Shown: piece by piece, positions 1-8,718 of the stretch
Numbering within the stretch: the first letter of the stretch is position 1
How the letters are laid out: each line of letters opens with the position of its first letter
NCBI GenBank assembly: GCA_947625485.1
Contig: CANQOP010000001.1
Coordinates: forward strand, 1 to 64,000
Direction of reading: 5' to 3'
Length of the DNA: 64,000 nt
Source: an uncultured Clostridia bacterium
GTDB taxonomy: Bacteria > Bacillota > Clostridia > Oscillospirales > Acutalibacteraceae
Notes under the pieces: model-generated
Seen by the model: the letters and a program-made list of their open reading frames with translations, nothing else
The model's database searches: none
What the model was told of the DNA's origin: nothing
Program-made: the position numbers and the translations under genes

Positions 1-59
1 CCGATTACATTAATTCTTTCCTTTCTACCGGTGAAGTTTTCTAATTTTGTAACACATCA

Positions 60-87
60 TTGACAAACCTACAAGTTGTGATATAAA
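60..87 (+). promoter_or_regulatory. Promoter of the ECF sigma operon
   Basis: TTGACA (60-65), 16-nt spacer, TATAAA (82-87) preceded by TGA, an extended -10. It is a housekeeping-type promoter upstream of the sigma factor gene. It does not look like a separate ECF-type autoregulatory promoter. The first 59 bases show nothing else I can identify. Confidence 0.7.
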
Positions 88-153
88 AATTTTTAATTAG
101 TGCACAAAAAAGTATATCCTTAATCGCGTTAATTAGTGAAAGGAGGTTTTAAG

Positions 154-678
154 TTGGATAAATTATTCGGTACCGAAAACAAAATACATAGCTCCGACGA
201 ACGCTCGGAGTTTATAAAAAATACGGTAAAGCAGTATTCCGCCATGATATTTCGTATCGCATATCAGAATCTCCGCAATTATCACGACGCCGAGGACATT
301 ATGCAGGAGGTTGGACTGTACCTGCTGACGGGAAATCCGCCGCTTGATGAGCCCGAACATCTTAAATGCTGGATAATTACGGTAACCATTCATAAATGTA
401 AGGATATGAAAAAAGCGGCTTGGAGGACAAGAACGGAGCCTATAGACAATTATCTGAGTTTGCAGGCGCCCGAAACCCAAGAGGTAATGGAGGAGCTTTG
501 GCGATTGCCTGAAAACTACAGGAATATAATTTATCTTTACTATTACGAATCCTTTACTATAGCTGAGATTGCACAAATTCTCGGAAAAAGCCAAAATACG
601 GTAGGCTCGTCATTGAGACGTGCAAGAAAAAAGCTGGAAAGATTACTTGTTGAAGGAGGCTACAAAAATGGACAATAA
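154..678 (+). CDS. ECF-type RNA polymerase sigma factor
   Basis: A 174-residue sigma-70 family factor that would direct RNA polymerase to a small regulon. Region 2 (around residues 30-60, with the HDAEDIMQEV helix) and region 4 (around 118-165, LPENYRNIIYLYYYESF followed by a helix-turn-helix SQNTVGSSLRRARKKL) are both present with no sigma-3 domain between them, as in ECF factors. I chose the TTG start at 154 because AAAGGAGG at 139-146 sits 7 nt upstream. The GTG at 136 would lie in front of that ribosome site. The stop overlaps the start of the next gene by 11 nt, so the pair is translationally coupled. The coupled membrane protein is probably its regulator (inference). Confidence 0.9.
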   Translation: MDKLFGTENKIHSSDERSEFIKNTVKQYSAMIFRIAYQNLRNYHDAEDIMQEVGLYLLTGNPPLDEPEHLKCWIITVTIHKCKDMKKAAWRTRTEPIDNYLSLQAPETQEVMEELWRLPENYRNIIYLYYYESFTIAEIAQILGKSQNTVGSSLRRARKKLERLLVEGGYKNGQ

Positions 679-1540
679 ATATTTTAAAGCGATTGACAGT
701 CTTATGCCACGCGATGAATCGGTTGAAAAAACAATAGAAGCGATTACTGAGGCTGAGCAGTCGGGAAAGGTAATTGAAATGAAACCAACAAAAAGATATA
801 AGAAATTTACGGCGATAGGAACAATAGCGGCAAGCCTTGCGTTTGTACTTGCACTCGGAGCATTCTTTTATCCCGGAGCGGTTAATACGTCGAAAACAAA
901 CCCTGCTGATTCGGTTGGGGTAGGGCAGAATGGCTTTTTTATCAAAGCATATGCCGCAGAGGCTACAGGAGACGAAGCGAAGGCGGAGGAAATCACCTCC
1001 GATGAGTTTGTTAAAATCGGCAAGTTCGTGCCTACGATAAGTTTTGCGACCTACGGCGGAGATGACGATAAAATTGATAAAATTGGAGGTTTGTTTAATT
1101 ATGACCTCAGGTGCGAGGGAGATAATATAGACAAGTTAACCTACAAAATTGATAACTCCGTATTTTGCATTAAGAACGGTTATAAGCCGGTCATATCCAG
1201 AGACGGCAGAAGTAATAAGAATACATGGCTGACTATCGGAGATGACGGTGAATACAATTACTACTATTCCTATACGGTTGATTACAACAATCAGCCTGAT
1301 TTGAGTAAATACACAGACGATGCGCTCGCTCCGATTCAAATTATGGGCACAGCTGACAATGGCATGAAGGCCGACGGTGACGTGAATTGGTCAGACTGCT
1401 ATAGTTCAATTTTTAAAGATACTGTTATCACAGTAACCGCGACATTTAAGGATGGTTCAACCCGTTCTCAGAAATTACAGCTTAAATGTAATTATAACAA
1501 CATACATGATATTACAGTAGAAGCAAGGATAATAAAATAA
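668..1540 (+). CDS. Membrane-anchored putative anti-sigma factor
   Basis: 290 residues: a short cytoplasmic N-terminus (about 50 residues, charged), one transmembrane segment at about residues 53-77 (FTAIGTIAASLAFVLALGAF), then a roughly 210-residue extracytoplasmic domain rich in Asp, Asn and Tyr. The layout and the 11-nt overlap with the ECF sigma gene are those of a cognate anti-sigma factor. I see no zinc-binding ZAS motif, so the assignment rests on context and topology. It resembles DUF4179-type anti-sigma proteins only in general architecture. The ATG at 668 is supported by GAAGGAGG just upstream. A strong terminator follows. Confidence 0.7.
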   Translation: MDNKYFKAIDSLMPRDESVEKTIEAITEAEQSGKVIEMKPTKRYKKFTAIGTIAASLAFVLALGAFFYPGAVNTSKTNPADSVGVGQNGFFIKAYAAEATGDEAKAEEITSDEFVKIGKFVPTISFATYGGDDDKIDKIGGLFNYDLRCEGDNIDKLTYKIDNSVFCIKNGYKPVISRDGRSNKNTWLTIGDDGEYNYYYSYTVDYNNQPDLSKYTDDALAPIQIMGTADNGMKADGDVNWSDCYSSIFKDTVITVTATFKDGSTRSQKLQLKCNYNNIHDITVEARIIK

Positions 1541-1562
1541 ATTCCAATTTTATCCCTCTGCG

Positions 1563-1596
1563 GTGCGGCGGCTGTTAAAGCCGCCGCACTATTTTA
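1563..1596 (+). terminator. Terminator of the sigma/anti-sigma operon
   Basis: Perfect 11-bp stem GTGCGGCGGCT / AGCCGCCGCAC (1563-1573 and 1579-1589) with a GTTAA loop, followed by TATTTTA. Confidence 0.85.
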
Positions 1597-1666
1597 TCAT
1601 GTAGAAGGATTACTAAACATTTACCATTCTAACCTTTTGAGGTTCAAGTTTTGTCAACTTAAAAGT

Positions 1667-1706
1667 ATAACATCCCGCAACGGATAAATCCGTTGCGGGA
1701 TGTTAT
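1667..1706 (-). terminator. Terminator of tRNA-Leu
   Basis: Perfect 17-bp inverted repeat (1667-1683 with 1690-1706, 6-nt loop), built on CATCCCGCAACGG, one base past the tRNA CCA on the minus strand. The T tract beyond it is short. The symmetrical stem could stop transcription from either side. Confidence 0.75.
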
Positions 1707-1707
1707 A

Positions 1708-1790
<83 letters not shown>

Positions 1791-2020
1791 ATATTTAATT
1801 ATACTCAATTTTTACACGGCGAAAGCAATCGAGGCGGAGCACACGACTCATTGAGCGTTAATAAGAAAATTATTTTGCGCAAGTGATATTATACACAATC
1901 GTACTGTTTTTGTCAACCGAATGAAAAAACAGGAATTTTTCTTACAATGTCGTAATTTTTATTTTTATGTCGCTTTTTGTGCTATACTATAATCATATCT
2001 ATGCATAACGGAGGATATAT

Positions 2021-3493
2021 ATGAGTAAACATTATGCTAATAAAGAAAAAAACAATTCAAATAAGATGAAAATAATTTTGCCTGTAGTTATAGCCGCTGT
2101 AGTCGTTATCGGCACGGTATGCGGTTTCTTACTCTATGAGTTCGTGATTCGCGAGCCCGGTCATCCTAATCAGGAGCAGATAATCGCAGACTTAAACGCC
2201 GACGAAAAAGTCACTAAGGTTAAAGTCGGAGATACATACTACGACTTTTCCGTGTCGTCAATAAATATTGACAGTGAGCTTGAGAAAGAGGATACATATA
2301 ATTACGAAGTGACTGTTGAGAGAGAGTCCGAAATATACAAAACTGCTCCCGAAAAGCTTCAGGTTAACTACGTCCGTGAAGGTTTTGAATATAAATACAA
2401 GGACGTTAATTTTAACAAGGACGACCTAAGGCTTATTGCTCTCAAGGGTGTTGAGGTCGAAAAGGCAACAAAGAAAGCCACAAAAGCATATAAAGCCGCA
2501 AAATTCAGCGAGCAGAAAACAGATATTGAAAACGGTGTGGATAAGCTCATCTTTACAGTAGAAGACGACGAATACAAGGGAAGTCTGACCGTCGGCTATA
2601 AGTTCAGCGAGACAGAGGGGTGGAAGTTCTGGAAAATTAACGACAAAAACGTTAATTTCAAAAAAGGCGTAACCCACAAAGCTAACGGTCTTTATACCAA
2701 TACAAATATTAAAAATATTCTTTTTCTCGGTGTTGACAGCGATTCAGGCGTGGGACGCAGCGACTGTATGATGCTCATTTCTGTGGACAGCAATACGGGT
2801 AAAATCAAGCAGACGTCATTTATGCGTGACAACTGGTTTAATATTCCGGGCTACGGTCAGAACAAGCTGAACGCTGCATACGCTTTCGGCGGAGCTGACC
2901 TTACCCGAAAGACAATTGAGCAGACTTTCGGTATCAAAATAGACAACTATGTTTCTGTAAGCTTTACGACCTTCAAGGAAGTTATAAACAATCTCGGCGG
3001 CGTGACGGTCGACATTTCCGCAGATGAGGCAGGCTATATTAACTGGCAGCTCTCGAAGAACGGACAGACAGGCGTCGGACTTGTACCCTCATCGGGAGGT
3101 AAGGTCAGACTTAACGGTCAGCAGGCGCTCTGGCTTTGCCGCGACCGAGGAGGTAACGGTTACAGCGGCAATGACTTTACGCGAACAGGCAGACAGCGCC
3201 GTGTAATCCAGAGTATTGCTTCGACTTATAGCAACTACACGCCGTCCAAAGTCCTCTCAACGATTAATATTCTAAGGAAAAGCGTAAAGACAGACCTTAC
3301 GTCAGAGGATTTTAAATGGTACGCTGAGCGCTGCACAAAATTCTTCGGCTATAAATTTGCCGAGCGCTGTGTTCCTACGGACGGCGAGTGGCAGTCGGGA
3401 TACTCCGCCGGCGGAGCGTGGATTATAAGCCTTAACAATTTTCCGAAACTTAAATCGGATATTCAGAAATTTATCTACGAAGACATAAAATAA
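2021..3493 (+). CDS. LytR-CpsA-Psr (LCP) family cell-wall ligase
   Basis: 490 residues. Members of this family attach undecaprenyl-linked glycopolymers such as teichoic acids to peptidoglycan on the outer face of the membrane. An N-terminal membrane anchor (about residues 17-43) is followed by a roughly 170-residue non-conserved spacer and the LCP domain at about 230-420. Family signatures visible: ILFLGVDSD, the SDCMMLISVDSNTG strand, FMRDNW (catalytic Arg/Asp region), KLNAAYAFGG, LGGVTVDIS, and the later DFTRTGRQRRVIQSI with its paired arginines. The start has CGGAGGA 6 nt upstream. The gene appears monocistronic, ending at a bidirectional terminator. The attached polymer cannot be told from sequence. 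Confidence 0.9.
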   Translation: MSKHYANKEKNNSNKMKIILPVVIAAVVVIGTVCGFLLYEFVIREPGHPNQEQIIADLNADEKVTKVKVGDTYYDFSVSSINIDSELEKEDTYNYEVTVERESEIYKTAPEKLQVNYVREGFEYKYKDVNFNKDDLRLIALKGVEVEKATKKATKAYKAAKFSEQKTDIENGVDKLIFTVEDDEYKGSLTVGYKFSETEGWKFWKINDKNVNFKKGVTHKANGLYTNTNIKNILFLGVDSDSGVGRSDCMMLISVDSNTGKIKQTSFMRDNWFNIPGYGQNKLNAAYAFGGADLTRKTIEQTFGIKIDNYVSVSFTTFKEVINNLGGVTVDISADEAGYINWQLSKNGQTGVGLVPSSGGKVRLNGQQALWLCRDRGGNGYSGNDFTRTGRQRRVIQSIASTYSNYTPSKVLSTINILRKSVKTDLTSEDFKWYAERCTKFFGYKFAERCVPTDGEWQSGYSAGGAWIISLNNFPKLKSDIQKFIYEDIK

Positions 3494-3505
3494 GTTTAAA
3501 AAATT

Positions 3506-3540
3506 AAAGCCGTTTCATTTTACACAATGAAACGGCTTTT
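3506..3540 (+). terminator. Bidirectional terminator between LCP and acyl-CoA ligase genes
   Basis: 14-bp perfect stem AAAGCCGTTTCATT / AATGAAACGGCTTT (3506-3519, 3526-3539), 6-nt loop, with A and T tracts on both sides. It serves the convergent genes at 2021-3493 and 3552-5213. Confidence 0.9.
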
Positions 3541-3551
3541 CTATCATATAG

Positions 3552-5213
3552 TTATTTTCTGAGCAGCAGTCCGTTTTCGAGGTCTTTCTTAGCCTGGATT
3601 TTCACCTTGAAATGTTGCTTTTTGCCTGTTGCCGTACGCGGAACATCGTCGACCATTCTGAAGTATCTCGGAACCTGATATTTCGAGAGATTAGGAGATT
3701 TTTTGCAGAATTCAAGAACCTCCGCGACCGTAAGCTTGTCGTCGGCAGGAATGATGTATGCAACGACTGCCTCGCCGCGTGTTTTGTCGGGAACAGCGGT
3801 GACGATACATTCCTGAACTCGGTCAAACGCGTTGATTGCCTCTTCGATTCGCGCAGGATAAATATTTTCTCCCTTGCTTATAATCATATCGTCCTTACGA
3901 CCGGCTATGGTAACGAAGTGTTCCTCGTCCCACGTGCCGATGTCGGCGGTATACATCCAACCCTTATAAAACTTTTCTTTAGTCGTTTGTTCGTTGCCGA
4001 CGTAGCAGTAGGTTGTCTTTGCAGGCGATTTAATTATAATTTCTCCCTCGGTAACGCCGTCGTTAGGCACAACGTCGTCGGGTTCTGCCTTTCTGTCCTC
4101 GTATACCTTTACGATACGAACCTCGTCGTCGGTACAGCTTTTGCCCGCGGTACCGGACATTTCAGGCAGATTCTGAGGACGCAGAAAGGTATTCCAGAAA
4201 GACTCGGTCGTGCCGTAACCGTTAAAAATATTTGGTGTGAGTACTTCCTGAAAACGTATGCAGTCAAGCTTTTCAAGCGGACTTCCCATTGTAACAATAC
4301 CTTTAAGCGAGCTTATGTCCTTAGGGTGCTTTTCCTGACGTGTTGCGAGCAGTCCGAGCACAGACGGAACGCCGATAAGAAATGTGATACCGTATTTCTC
4401 AACATATTCGAGGCAGGTTTTAGGCTGAAAGTCTCTTAGCACCACTACCTCCGCACCCGCGTAAAGGGTAGGTGTAGGACCGCCCGAATGTATACCTCCG
4501 CGGTGAAACCACGGCGTCATATTCATTGTTTTGTCATATGGGCAGAGCGGAAAGTGCATCATAACGTCGTGCGCGGAAAGCACTTCGTTTATGTTGTTAA
4601 GCGGAACTCCTTTTGGTGTGCCAGTTGTGCCCGATGTCTGCAGCCTTAGCACCTCGTCGTAGATATGTGGTGCAAAGTCAACAGGCGGATTATCTTCGCT
4701 GTGACCGTCTACAAAATCTTCATATTTAACGTGACCCTCGGGCGCGTTTTCGTATTTCTTTAAGTAATCCGCCATAATAATGATTTTCGGTTCGTGCTTA
4801 GCAATTTTAAGAGCCTTTACCGCCGTGTCCGTTATAGCGCTGTCATACACATAAACCGCAGGCTTGTTGTGGTCGATTATCTCCGCAGTTTCACCGGGCG
4901 AAAGGTTAAAGTTGGCAGGATTTGAAATAGCGCCCAGCTTCTGCGGAGCAACGTAGCTGAATACGAAGTAAGGGGAGTTGTAGAGTTGATTAAAAACAAT
5001 ATCGCTCTTTTTAATGCCGTTGGATTTCATCGCGTTAGCGAATTTGTTGCATTCGCAGTTAAGCTCCGAATAAGTCCACTTTTGACCGCTTAACGGGTCG
5101 AACAGAGCTGTGCGCTTTCCGAATCTCGCTACGTTTCTCAGAAAACCGTTTAGCCAGGTGTACTCGGACTCAAATGTTTCCTTGAACATTGTAATATCGT
5201 ATGTGTATGACAT
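3552..5213 (-). CDS. Acyl-CoA synthetase / AMP-dependent acid ligase
   Basis: 553-residue class I adenylate-forming enzyme. It activates a carboxylic acid with ATP and passes the acyl group to CoA or another thiol. The AMP-binding motif LQTSGTTGTPKGVPL (about residue 190), the GYGTTE motif (about 335), the hinge GRKDDMIISKGENIYP (about 445) and the C-terminal PRTATGKKQ catalytic lysine region (about 525) are all intact, so the enzyme should be active. Length and layout fit fatty-acid or medium-chain CoA ligases, but specificity cannot be read. The gene lies 25 nt downstream of a ketoacyl-ACP synthase gene on the same strand with its own AAAGGAG site, so the two form an operon. No carrier protein is encoded beside them. 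Confidence 0.88.
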   Translation of the reverse strand: MSYTYDITMFKETFESEYTWLNGFLRNVARFGKRTALFDPLSGQKWTYSELNCECNKFANAMKSNGIKKSDIVFNQLYNSPYFVFSYVAPQKLGAISNPANFNLSPGETAEIIDHNKPAVYVYDSAITDTAVKALKIAKHEPKIIIMADYLKKYENAPEGHVKYEDFVDGHSEDNPPVDFAPHIYDEVLRLQTSGTTGTPKGVPLNNINEVLSAHDVMMHFPLCPYDKTMNMTPWFHRGGIHSGGPTPTLYAGAEVVVLRDFQPKTCLEYVEKYGITFLIGVPSVLGLLATRQEKHPKDISSLKGIVTMGSPLEKLDCIRFQEVLTPNIFNGYGTTESFWNTFLRPQNLPEMSGTAGKSCTDDEVRIVKVYEDRKAEPDDVVPNDGVTEGEIIIKSPAKTTYCYVGNEQTTKEKFYKGWMYTADIGTWDEEHFVTIAGRKDDMIISKGENIYPARIEEAINAFDRVQECIVTAVPDKTRGEAVVAYIIPADDKLTVAEVLEFCKKSPNLSKYQVPRYFRMVDDVPRTATGKKQHFKVKIQAKKDLENGLLLRK

Positions 5214-5238
5214 AGTTGATTACTCCTTTTTGTTAATT

Positions 5239-6459
5239 TTACTCATACCTGCCCACGATAACGCTTGAATTCTGTCCGCCGAAGCCGAACGCGTTTGACA
5301 TAGCGTACTTGATTTCGGTGTGCCTTGCGACGTTGGGGACAAAATCTATGTTGCAGTCGGGGATAGGATTGTCTAGGTTTATGGTCGGCGGTATAATGCC
5401 CGTCTCAATAGATTTAATGCAGGCGATTACTTCCGTAACGCCTCCTGCGCCCATCATATGACCTGTAGCGCCCTTTGTAGAGCTTACGAGAGGCGGATTG
5501 TTTCCGAACACCTCAATAACGGCGTGCGTCTCAACCTCGTCACCCTTCGGTGTGGAGGTTCCGTGGGCGTTTATATATCCGATGTCCTCAGGCTTGAGGT
5601 TACCCTCTGCTAAAGCCTGTTTCATACAGGCAATCGCGCCTCTGCCTTCCGGGTGCGGCGCAGTAACGTGATAAGCATCGCAGGTGTTTCCGCAGGCGAC
5701 AAGCTCGCCCAGGATTTTAGCGCCTCTTGCCCTAGCGTGCTCCTCGGTCTCTAGTACAATAGCGCCGCCGCCTTCTCCGGCAACAAAACCGTCTCTTGCC
5801 TCGTCAAACGGACGTGACGCTTTTTTCGGCTCGTCATTGTTTCTGGAAAGAGCCTTTGCGTTAGCAAGACTGTATATGAAAATAGGACAGTGTGCGGATT
5901 CAGCGCCTACAGCGAGCATTACGTCGGCTTTGCCCGCCTTAATAAGCATAGCCGCCTGGTTAATGGCGTCGCCGCCTGACGAGCACGCGGTAGATATAGT
6001 ATAGCTGGGACCCTGAATATTGTGGGCAATAGCTATATTAGCAGCCGCAATATTGCCGAGAATTTTCGGTATAAAGCGAGGACCTACCTTTTTGTGGGAC
6101 GCGCCCGTGAGAGCCTCCTGAGTGAACGCAATAGTCGAAATGCCGCTCATCGCCGTTCCCATAATGATACCTGTTCTTTCGGGATTAATTTCGAGTTCGG
6201 ACTGCTTGAGCGCCTCATCTGCGGCAATATATGCGTACTGCATAAATGCGTCGGTTTTTCTCACGACGTCCTTCGGCAGATAATCCGAGGGGTTAAAGTC
6301 CTTGACTTCGCCTGCAATCTGTACCGCAAGGTCGGATACATCAAAGCTCTGAATTTTATCAATTCCGGACTTTCCCTCAATAAGGTTGTTCCAATATGTA
6401 TTTACGCCGATTCCTATGGGTGTTACAGCGCCCATACCTGTGATTACGATTTTACTCAT
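5239..6459 (-). CDS. Beta-ketoacyl-ACP synthase II-like condensing enzyme
   Basis: 406 residues, the normal length of FabF. The enzyme condenses malonyl-ACP with an acyl primer. The catalytic Cys lies in STACSSGGDA (about residue 163), the first His in NAHGTSTPKGD (about 300) and the second in STKGATGHMMGAGG (about 335), with the preceding Lys. The C-terminal NAFGFGGQNSS loop is present. CGGAGGT precedes the start. It is first in an operon with the acid ligase and is transcribed divergently from a LysR gene. Because no other fab genes are nearby, it may serve a side pathway rather than bulk fatty acid synthesis (inference). Confidence 0.9.
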   Translation of the reverse strand: MSKIVITGMGAVTPIGIGVNTYWNNLIEGKSGIDKIQSFDVSDLAVQIAGEVKDFNPSDYLPKDVVRKTDAFMQYAYIAADEALKQSELEINPERTGIIMGTAMSGISTIAFTQEALTGASHKKVGPRFIPKILGNIAAANIAIAHNIQGPSYTISTACSSGGDAINQAAMLIKAGKADVMLAVGAESAHCPIFIYSLANAKALSRNNDEPKKASRPFDEARDGFVAGEGGGAIVLETEEHARARGAKILGELVACGNTCDAYHVTAPHPEGRGAIACMKQALAEGNLKPEDIGYINAHGTSTPKGDEVETHAVIEVFGNNPPLVSSTKGATGHMMGAGGVTEVIACIKSIETGIIPPTINLDNPIPDCNIDFVPNVARHTEIKYAMSNAFGFGGQNSSVIVGRYE

Positions 6460-6489
6460 AAATTACCTCCGTAATAATTCAAGTATTAT

Positions 6490-6518
6490 TTGAATTTTGC
6501 ATATTCTTATGCTATAAT
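6490..6518 (+). promoter_or_regulatory. LysR-gene promoter with embedded palindrome
   Basis: TTGAAT (6490-6495), 17-nt spacer, TATAAT (6513-6518). The spacer contains the inverted repeat GCATA-TTCT-TATGC (6499-6512), a plausible LysR-type operator in the divergent control region. Confidence 0.65.
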
Positions 6519-6620
6519 CGAATTATAACAAAATTGGTAAAATATTTCAATCGTTTATTAATGCAAATAAAGCCGTTTACAGTTAGGTTTTAATTTGCTT
6601 TGTGCATAGTGAGGTGCTTT

Positions 6621-7532
6621 ATGGATCACATTCAGCTTAAATGCTTTATATCGGTAGCCCGCACTCTGAGCTTTTCCGAGGCGGCGCGGCGTAATTATGT
6701 AAGTCAGTCCACTGTCAGCCGTTATATACGCGATCTCGAAAAGGAGTTCGGCGTGAAGCTGTTCGAGCGCACGCGCAGAGACGTTGCACTGACGAACGAG
6801 GGAAAGCTGCTTTTGCCGTATGCTCAGGAGGTGATCGATACGCTTAACAAGGCGACCTCAGTTGTAAGCCAGCTCAACAACGGAAGCGGAGGAAGACTGC
6901 GTTTAGCATACGACGCAACCTCTGCGGATTATCCCACAAGGTGTTTGAAGTGCTTTGCAGAGAAATATCCGAACATCGCGGTCGATATGATACAGATGTC
7001 GGGTACGGACAGGTTTTCCGCCCTCGGGAGCGCCGACTATGACTTCTACTTCTTATTGCGCGATATGCTTCCCGACAGCGGCGGCATCGACTCGGTAGTA
7101 ACTCACAAGGACAGCCTCAGCCTGCTTGTTCCTAAAGGTTACAGAACTGACGGGAGAGGTATAGACGGGATGAGTCTGAAAAATCAGAAATTCGTGCTTC
7201 TGTCTGAATCCGAAAGCCCTATTCTGTATATGGAAATTATGGATATTTTCCGTACTTTCCATTTTTCTCCCGATTCCGTGACCGAGTATAACGACGTGCG
7301 CTCAATTTATATGGCGGTAGGAGCAGGTATGGGTGTATCGATTCTTCCGACCCAGCTTATTAAGAACTACGTTCAGCCGTCAGTAAAGGTAGTGGACTTT
7401 AACGGTATAGAAACCGATCTCACCTATGTGCTTGCGTGGCGAAAGAGCAACTCTAATCCTGCGGCGCATTTGTTTTTGAACACTGTAAGAAAGCGTATAT
7501 CTTTTTCTGATGATGAGGAGTATGTTCTTTGA
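6621..7532 (+). CDS. LysR-family transcriptional regulator
   Basis: 303 residues. An N-terminal winged helix-turn-helix (residues 1-60: FSEAARRNYVSQSTVSRYIRDLE, then FERTRRDVALT) is followed by a periplasmic-binding-protein-like effector domain. LysR proteins typically control a divergent neighbour and bind a small ligand, here probably an acyl compound related to the ketoacyl synthase/ligase operon (inference). I chose the ATG at 6621 because GTGAGGTG lies 5 nt upstream, whereas a TTG at 6600 has no ribosome site. A bidirectional terminator follows. Confidence 0.9.
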   Translation: MDHIQLKCFISVARTLSFSEAARRNYVSQSTVSRYIRDLEKEFGVKLFERTRRDVALTNEGKLLLPYAQEVIDTLNKATSVVSQLNNGSGGRLRLAYDATSADYPTRCLKCFAEKYPNIAVDMIQMSGTDRFSALGSADYDFYFLLRDMLPDSGGIDSVVTHKDSLSLLVPKGYRTDGRGIDGMSLKNQKFVLLSESESPILYMEIMDIFRTFHFSPDSVTEYNDVRSIYMAVGAGMGVSILPTQLIKNYVQPSVKVVDFNGIETDLTYVLAWRKSNSNPAAHLFLNTVRKRISFSDDEEYVL

Positions 7533-7596
7533 CAATATTTTAATCCTACAGCCGCTAATTTACAATACAATTTTCAATGCAGAAATGCACAAAAAT

Positions 7597-7633
7597 AAAT
7601 CAGCTTATGCAATTACTGCATAAGCTGATTTTT
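7597..7633 (+). terminator. Bidirectional terminator between LysR gene and mnmA
   Basis: 15-bp perfect stem AAATCAGCTTATGCA / TGCATAAGCTGATTT (7597-7611, 7617-7631) with a 5-nt loop and A/T tracts on both sides. Confidence 0.9.
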
Positions 7634-7646
7634 AAATGTAGCCGTC

Positions 7647-8717
7647 TTATATTATTGTACCGCCGCCGATGACAATATCTCCGTCGTACATAACTACTGC
7701 CTGACCTTTGCATATCGCTCTCTGAGGCTCGTCAAACGCTATGTGAATGAGGTCGTCCCCGACCTGCTCAACGGTTGCGCTCTGTTCCTTTTGATTATAC
7801 CTTACCTTCGCCTTGATTTTCATAGGCGAGGGTATTTTTTCGCAGGTTATGAGGTTAAGCTCATTTGCATAAAGCTCATTTGTGAAAAGCTCCTCGTCTC
7901 TGCACAATACAACTCTGTTGTTTTCAATATCCTTTTCGCAAACATACATCGGAGCAGGAAGCGCCAGACCAAGCCCTTTGCGCTGACCGATTGTATATCG
8001 TATTATTCCTTTATGCTCGCCGAGAACATTTCCGCTTTTATCAACAAACTCACCGTTCGGATATTTTTTGCCCTTGTATCGCTCGATAAATTCGGCGTAT
8101 TTTCCGTTAGGAACAAAGCAAATATCCTGGCTGTCGTGTTTTTTTGCATTAATAAAATTATTTTCTTCCGCGATTTTGCGGACTTCGGTTTTGTTCATAT
8201 ATCCGAGAGGAAAGAGAGTGTGGGCAAGCTGTTCCTGCGTCAGGGAATACAGCACATAGCTTTGGTCTTTATTGTCGTCCATAGCTTTTTTGAGCACGAA
8301 ACGCGAGAGATGTTCACTAAACTCAATGCGCGCGTAGTGACCCGTGACAACATAGTCCATTTCCAGTTCATACATACGTCTGAGCAGTCGGTCGAATTTT
8401 ATGTATCTGTTGCAGTCTATGCAGGGATTGGGAGTAGCTCCCGTTTCATATGCTCTGATAAACCGCTCTATTACCTGTTCATTAAAGCTGTCGCGAAAGT
8501 TAAATACATAGTAGGGAATACCCAGTCTGTTGCAGACGGTTCTCGCGTCTTCTATATCGTCGAGCGAGCAGCAGGTGTTTTCCTTCTTTTCTCCTACGTC
8601 CTCGTTGTTATAGAGCTTCATCGTGATTCCCGTACACTCATATCCTTTTTCTTTCGTAAGAAGAGCGGCGACAGAACTGTCAACGCCGCCGCTCATAGCA
8701 ATCAATGTTTTTTCCAT
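7647..8717 (-). CDS. mnmA: tRNA-specific 2-thiouridylase MnmA
   Basis: 356 residues, normal length. MnmA thiolates U34 of tRNAs for Lys, Glu and Gln, using ATP to adenylate the uridine and a persulfide sulfur. The PP-loop MSGGVDSSVAAL is at residues 8-19. The two catalytic cysteines are in GATPNPCIDCN (about 95-105) and DSQDICFVP (about 200). VTGHYAR and DDNKDQSYVLY are further family motifs. The gene begins 1 nt after the nadA stop on the same strand and has no promoter of its own, so it is co-transcribed with nadA. No cysteine desulfurase gene is nearby. Confidence 0.96.
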   Translation of the reverse strand: MEKTLIAMSGGVDSSVAALLTKEKGYECTGITMKLYNNEDVGEKKENTCCSLDDIEDARTVCNRLGIPYYVFNFRDSFNEQVIERFIRAYETGATPNPCIDCNRYIKFDRLLRRMYELEMDYVVTGHYARIEFSEHLSRFVLKKAMDDNKDQSYVLYSLTQEQLAHTLFPLGYMNKTEVRKIAEENNFINAKKHDSQDICFVPNGKYAEFIERYKGKKYPNGEFVDKSGNVLGEHKGIIRYTIGQRKGLGLALPAPMYVCEKDIENNRVVLCRDEELFTNELYANELNLITCEKIPSPMKIKAKVRYNQKEQSATVEQVGDDLIHIAFDEPQRAICKGQAVVMYDGDIVIGGGTII

Positions 8718-8718
8718 T

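Noticed and set aside
3612..4439. 275-residue open frame on the plus strand opposite the acyl-CoA ligase
   Set aside because: It lies wholly inside a conserved gene with intact motifs on the other strand, has no ribosome site, and its product is Cys/Phe/Arg-rich without family features.
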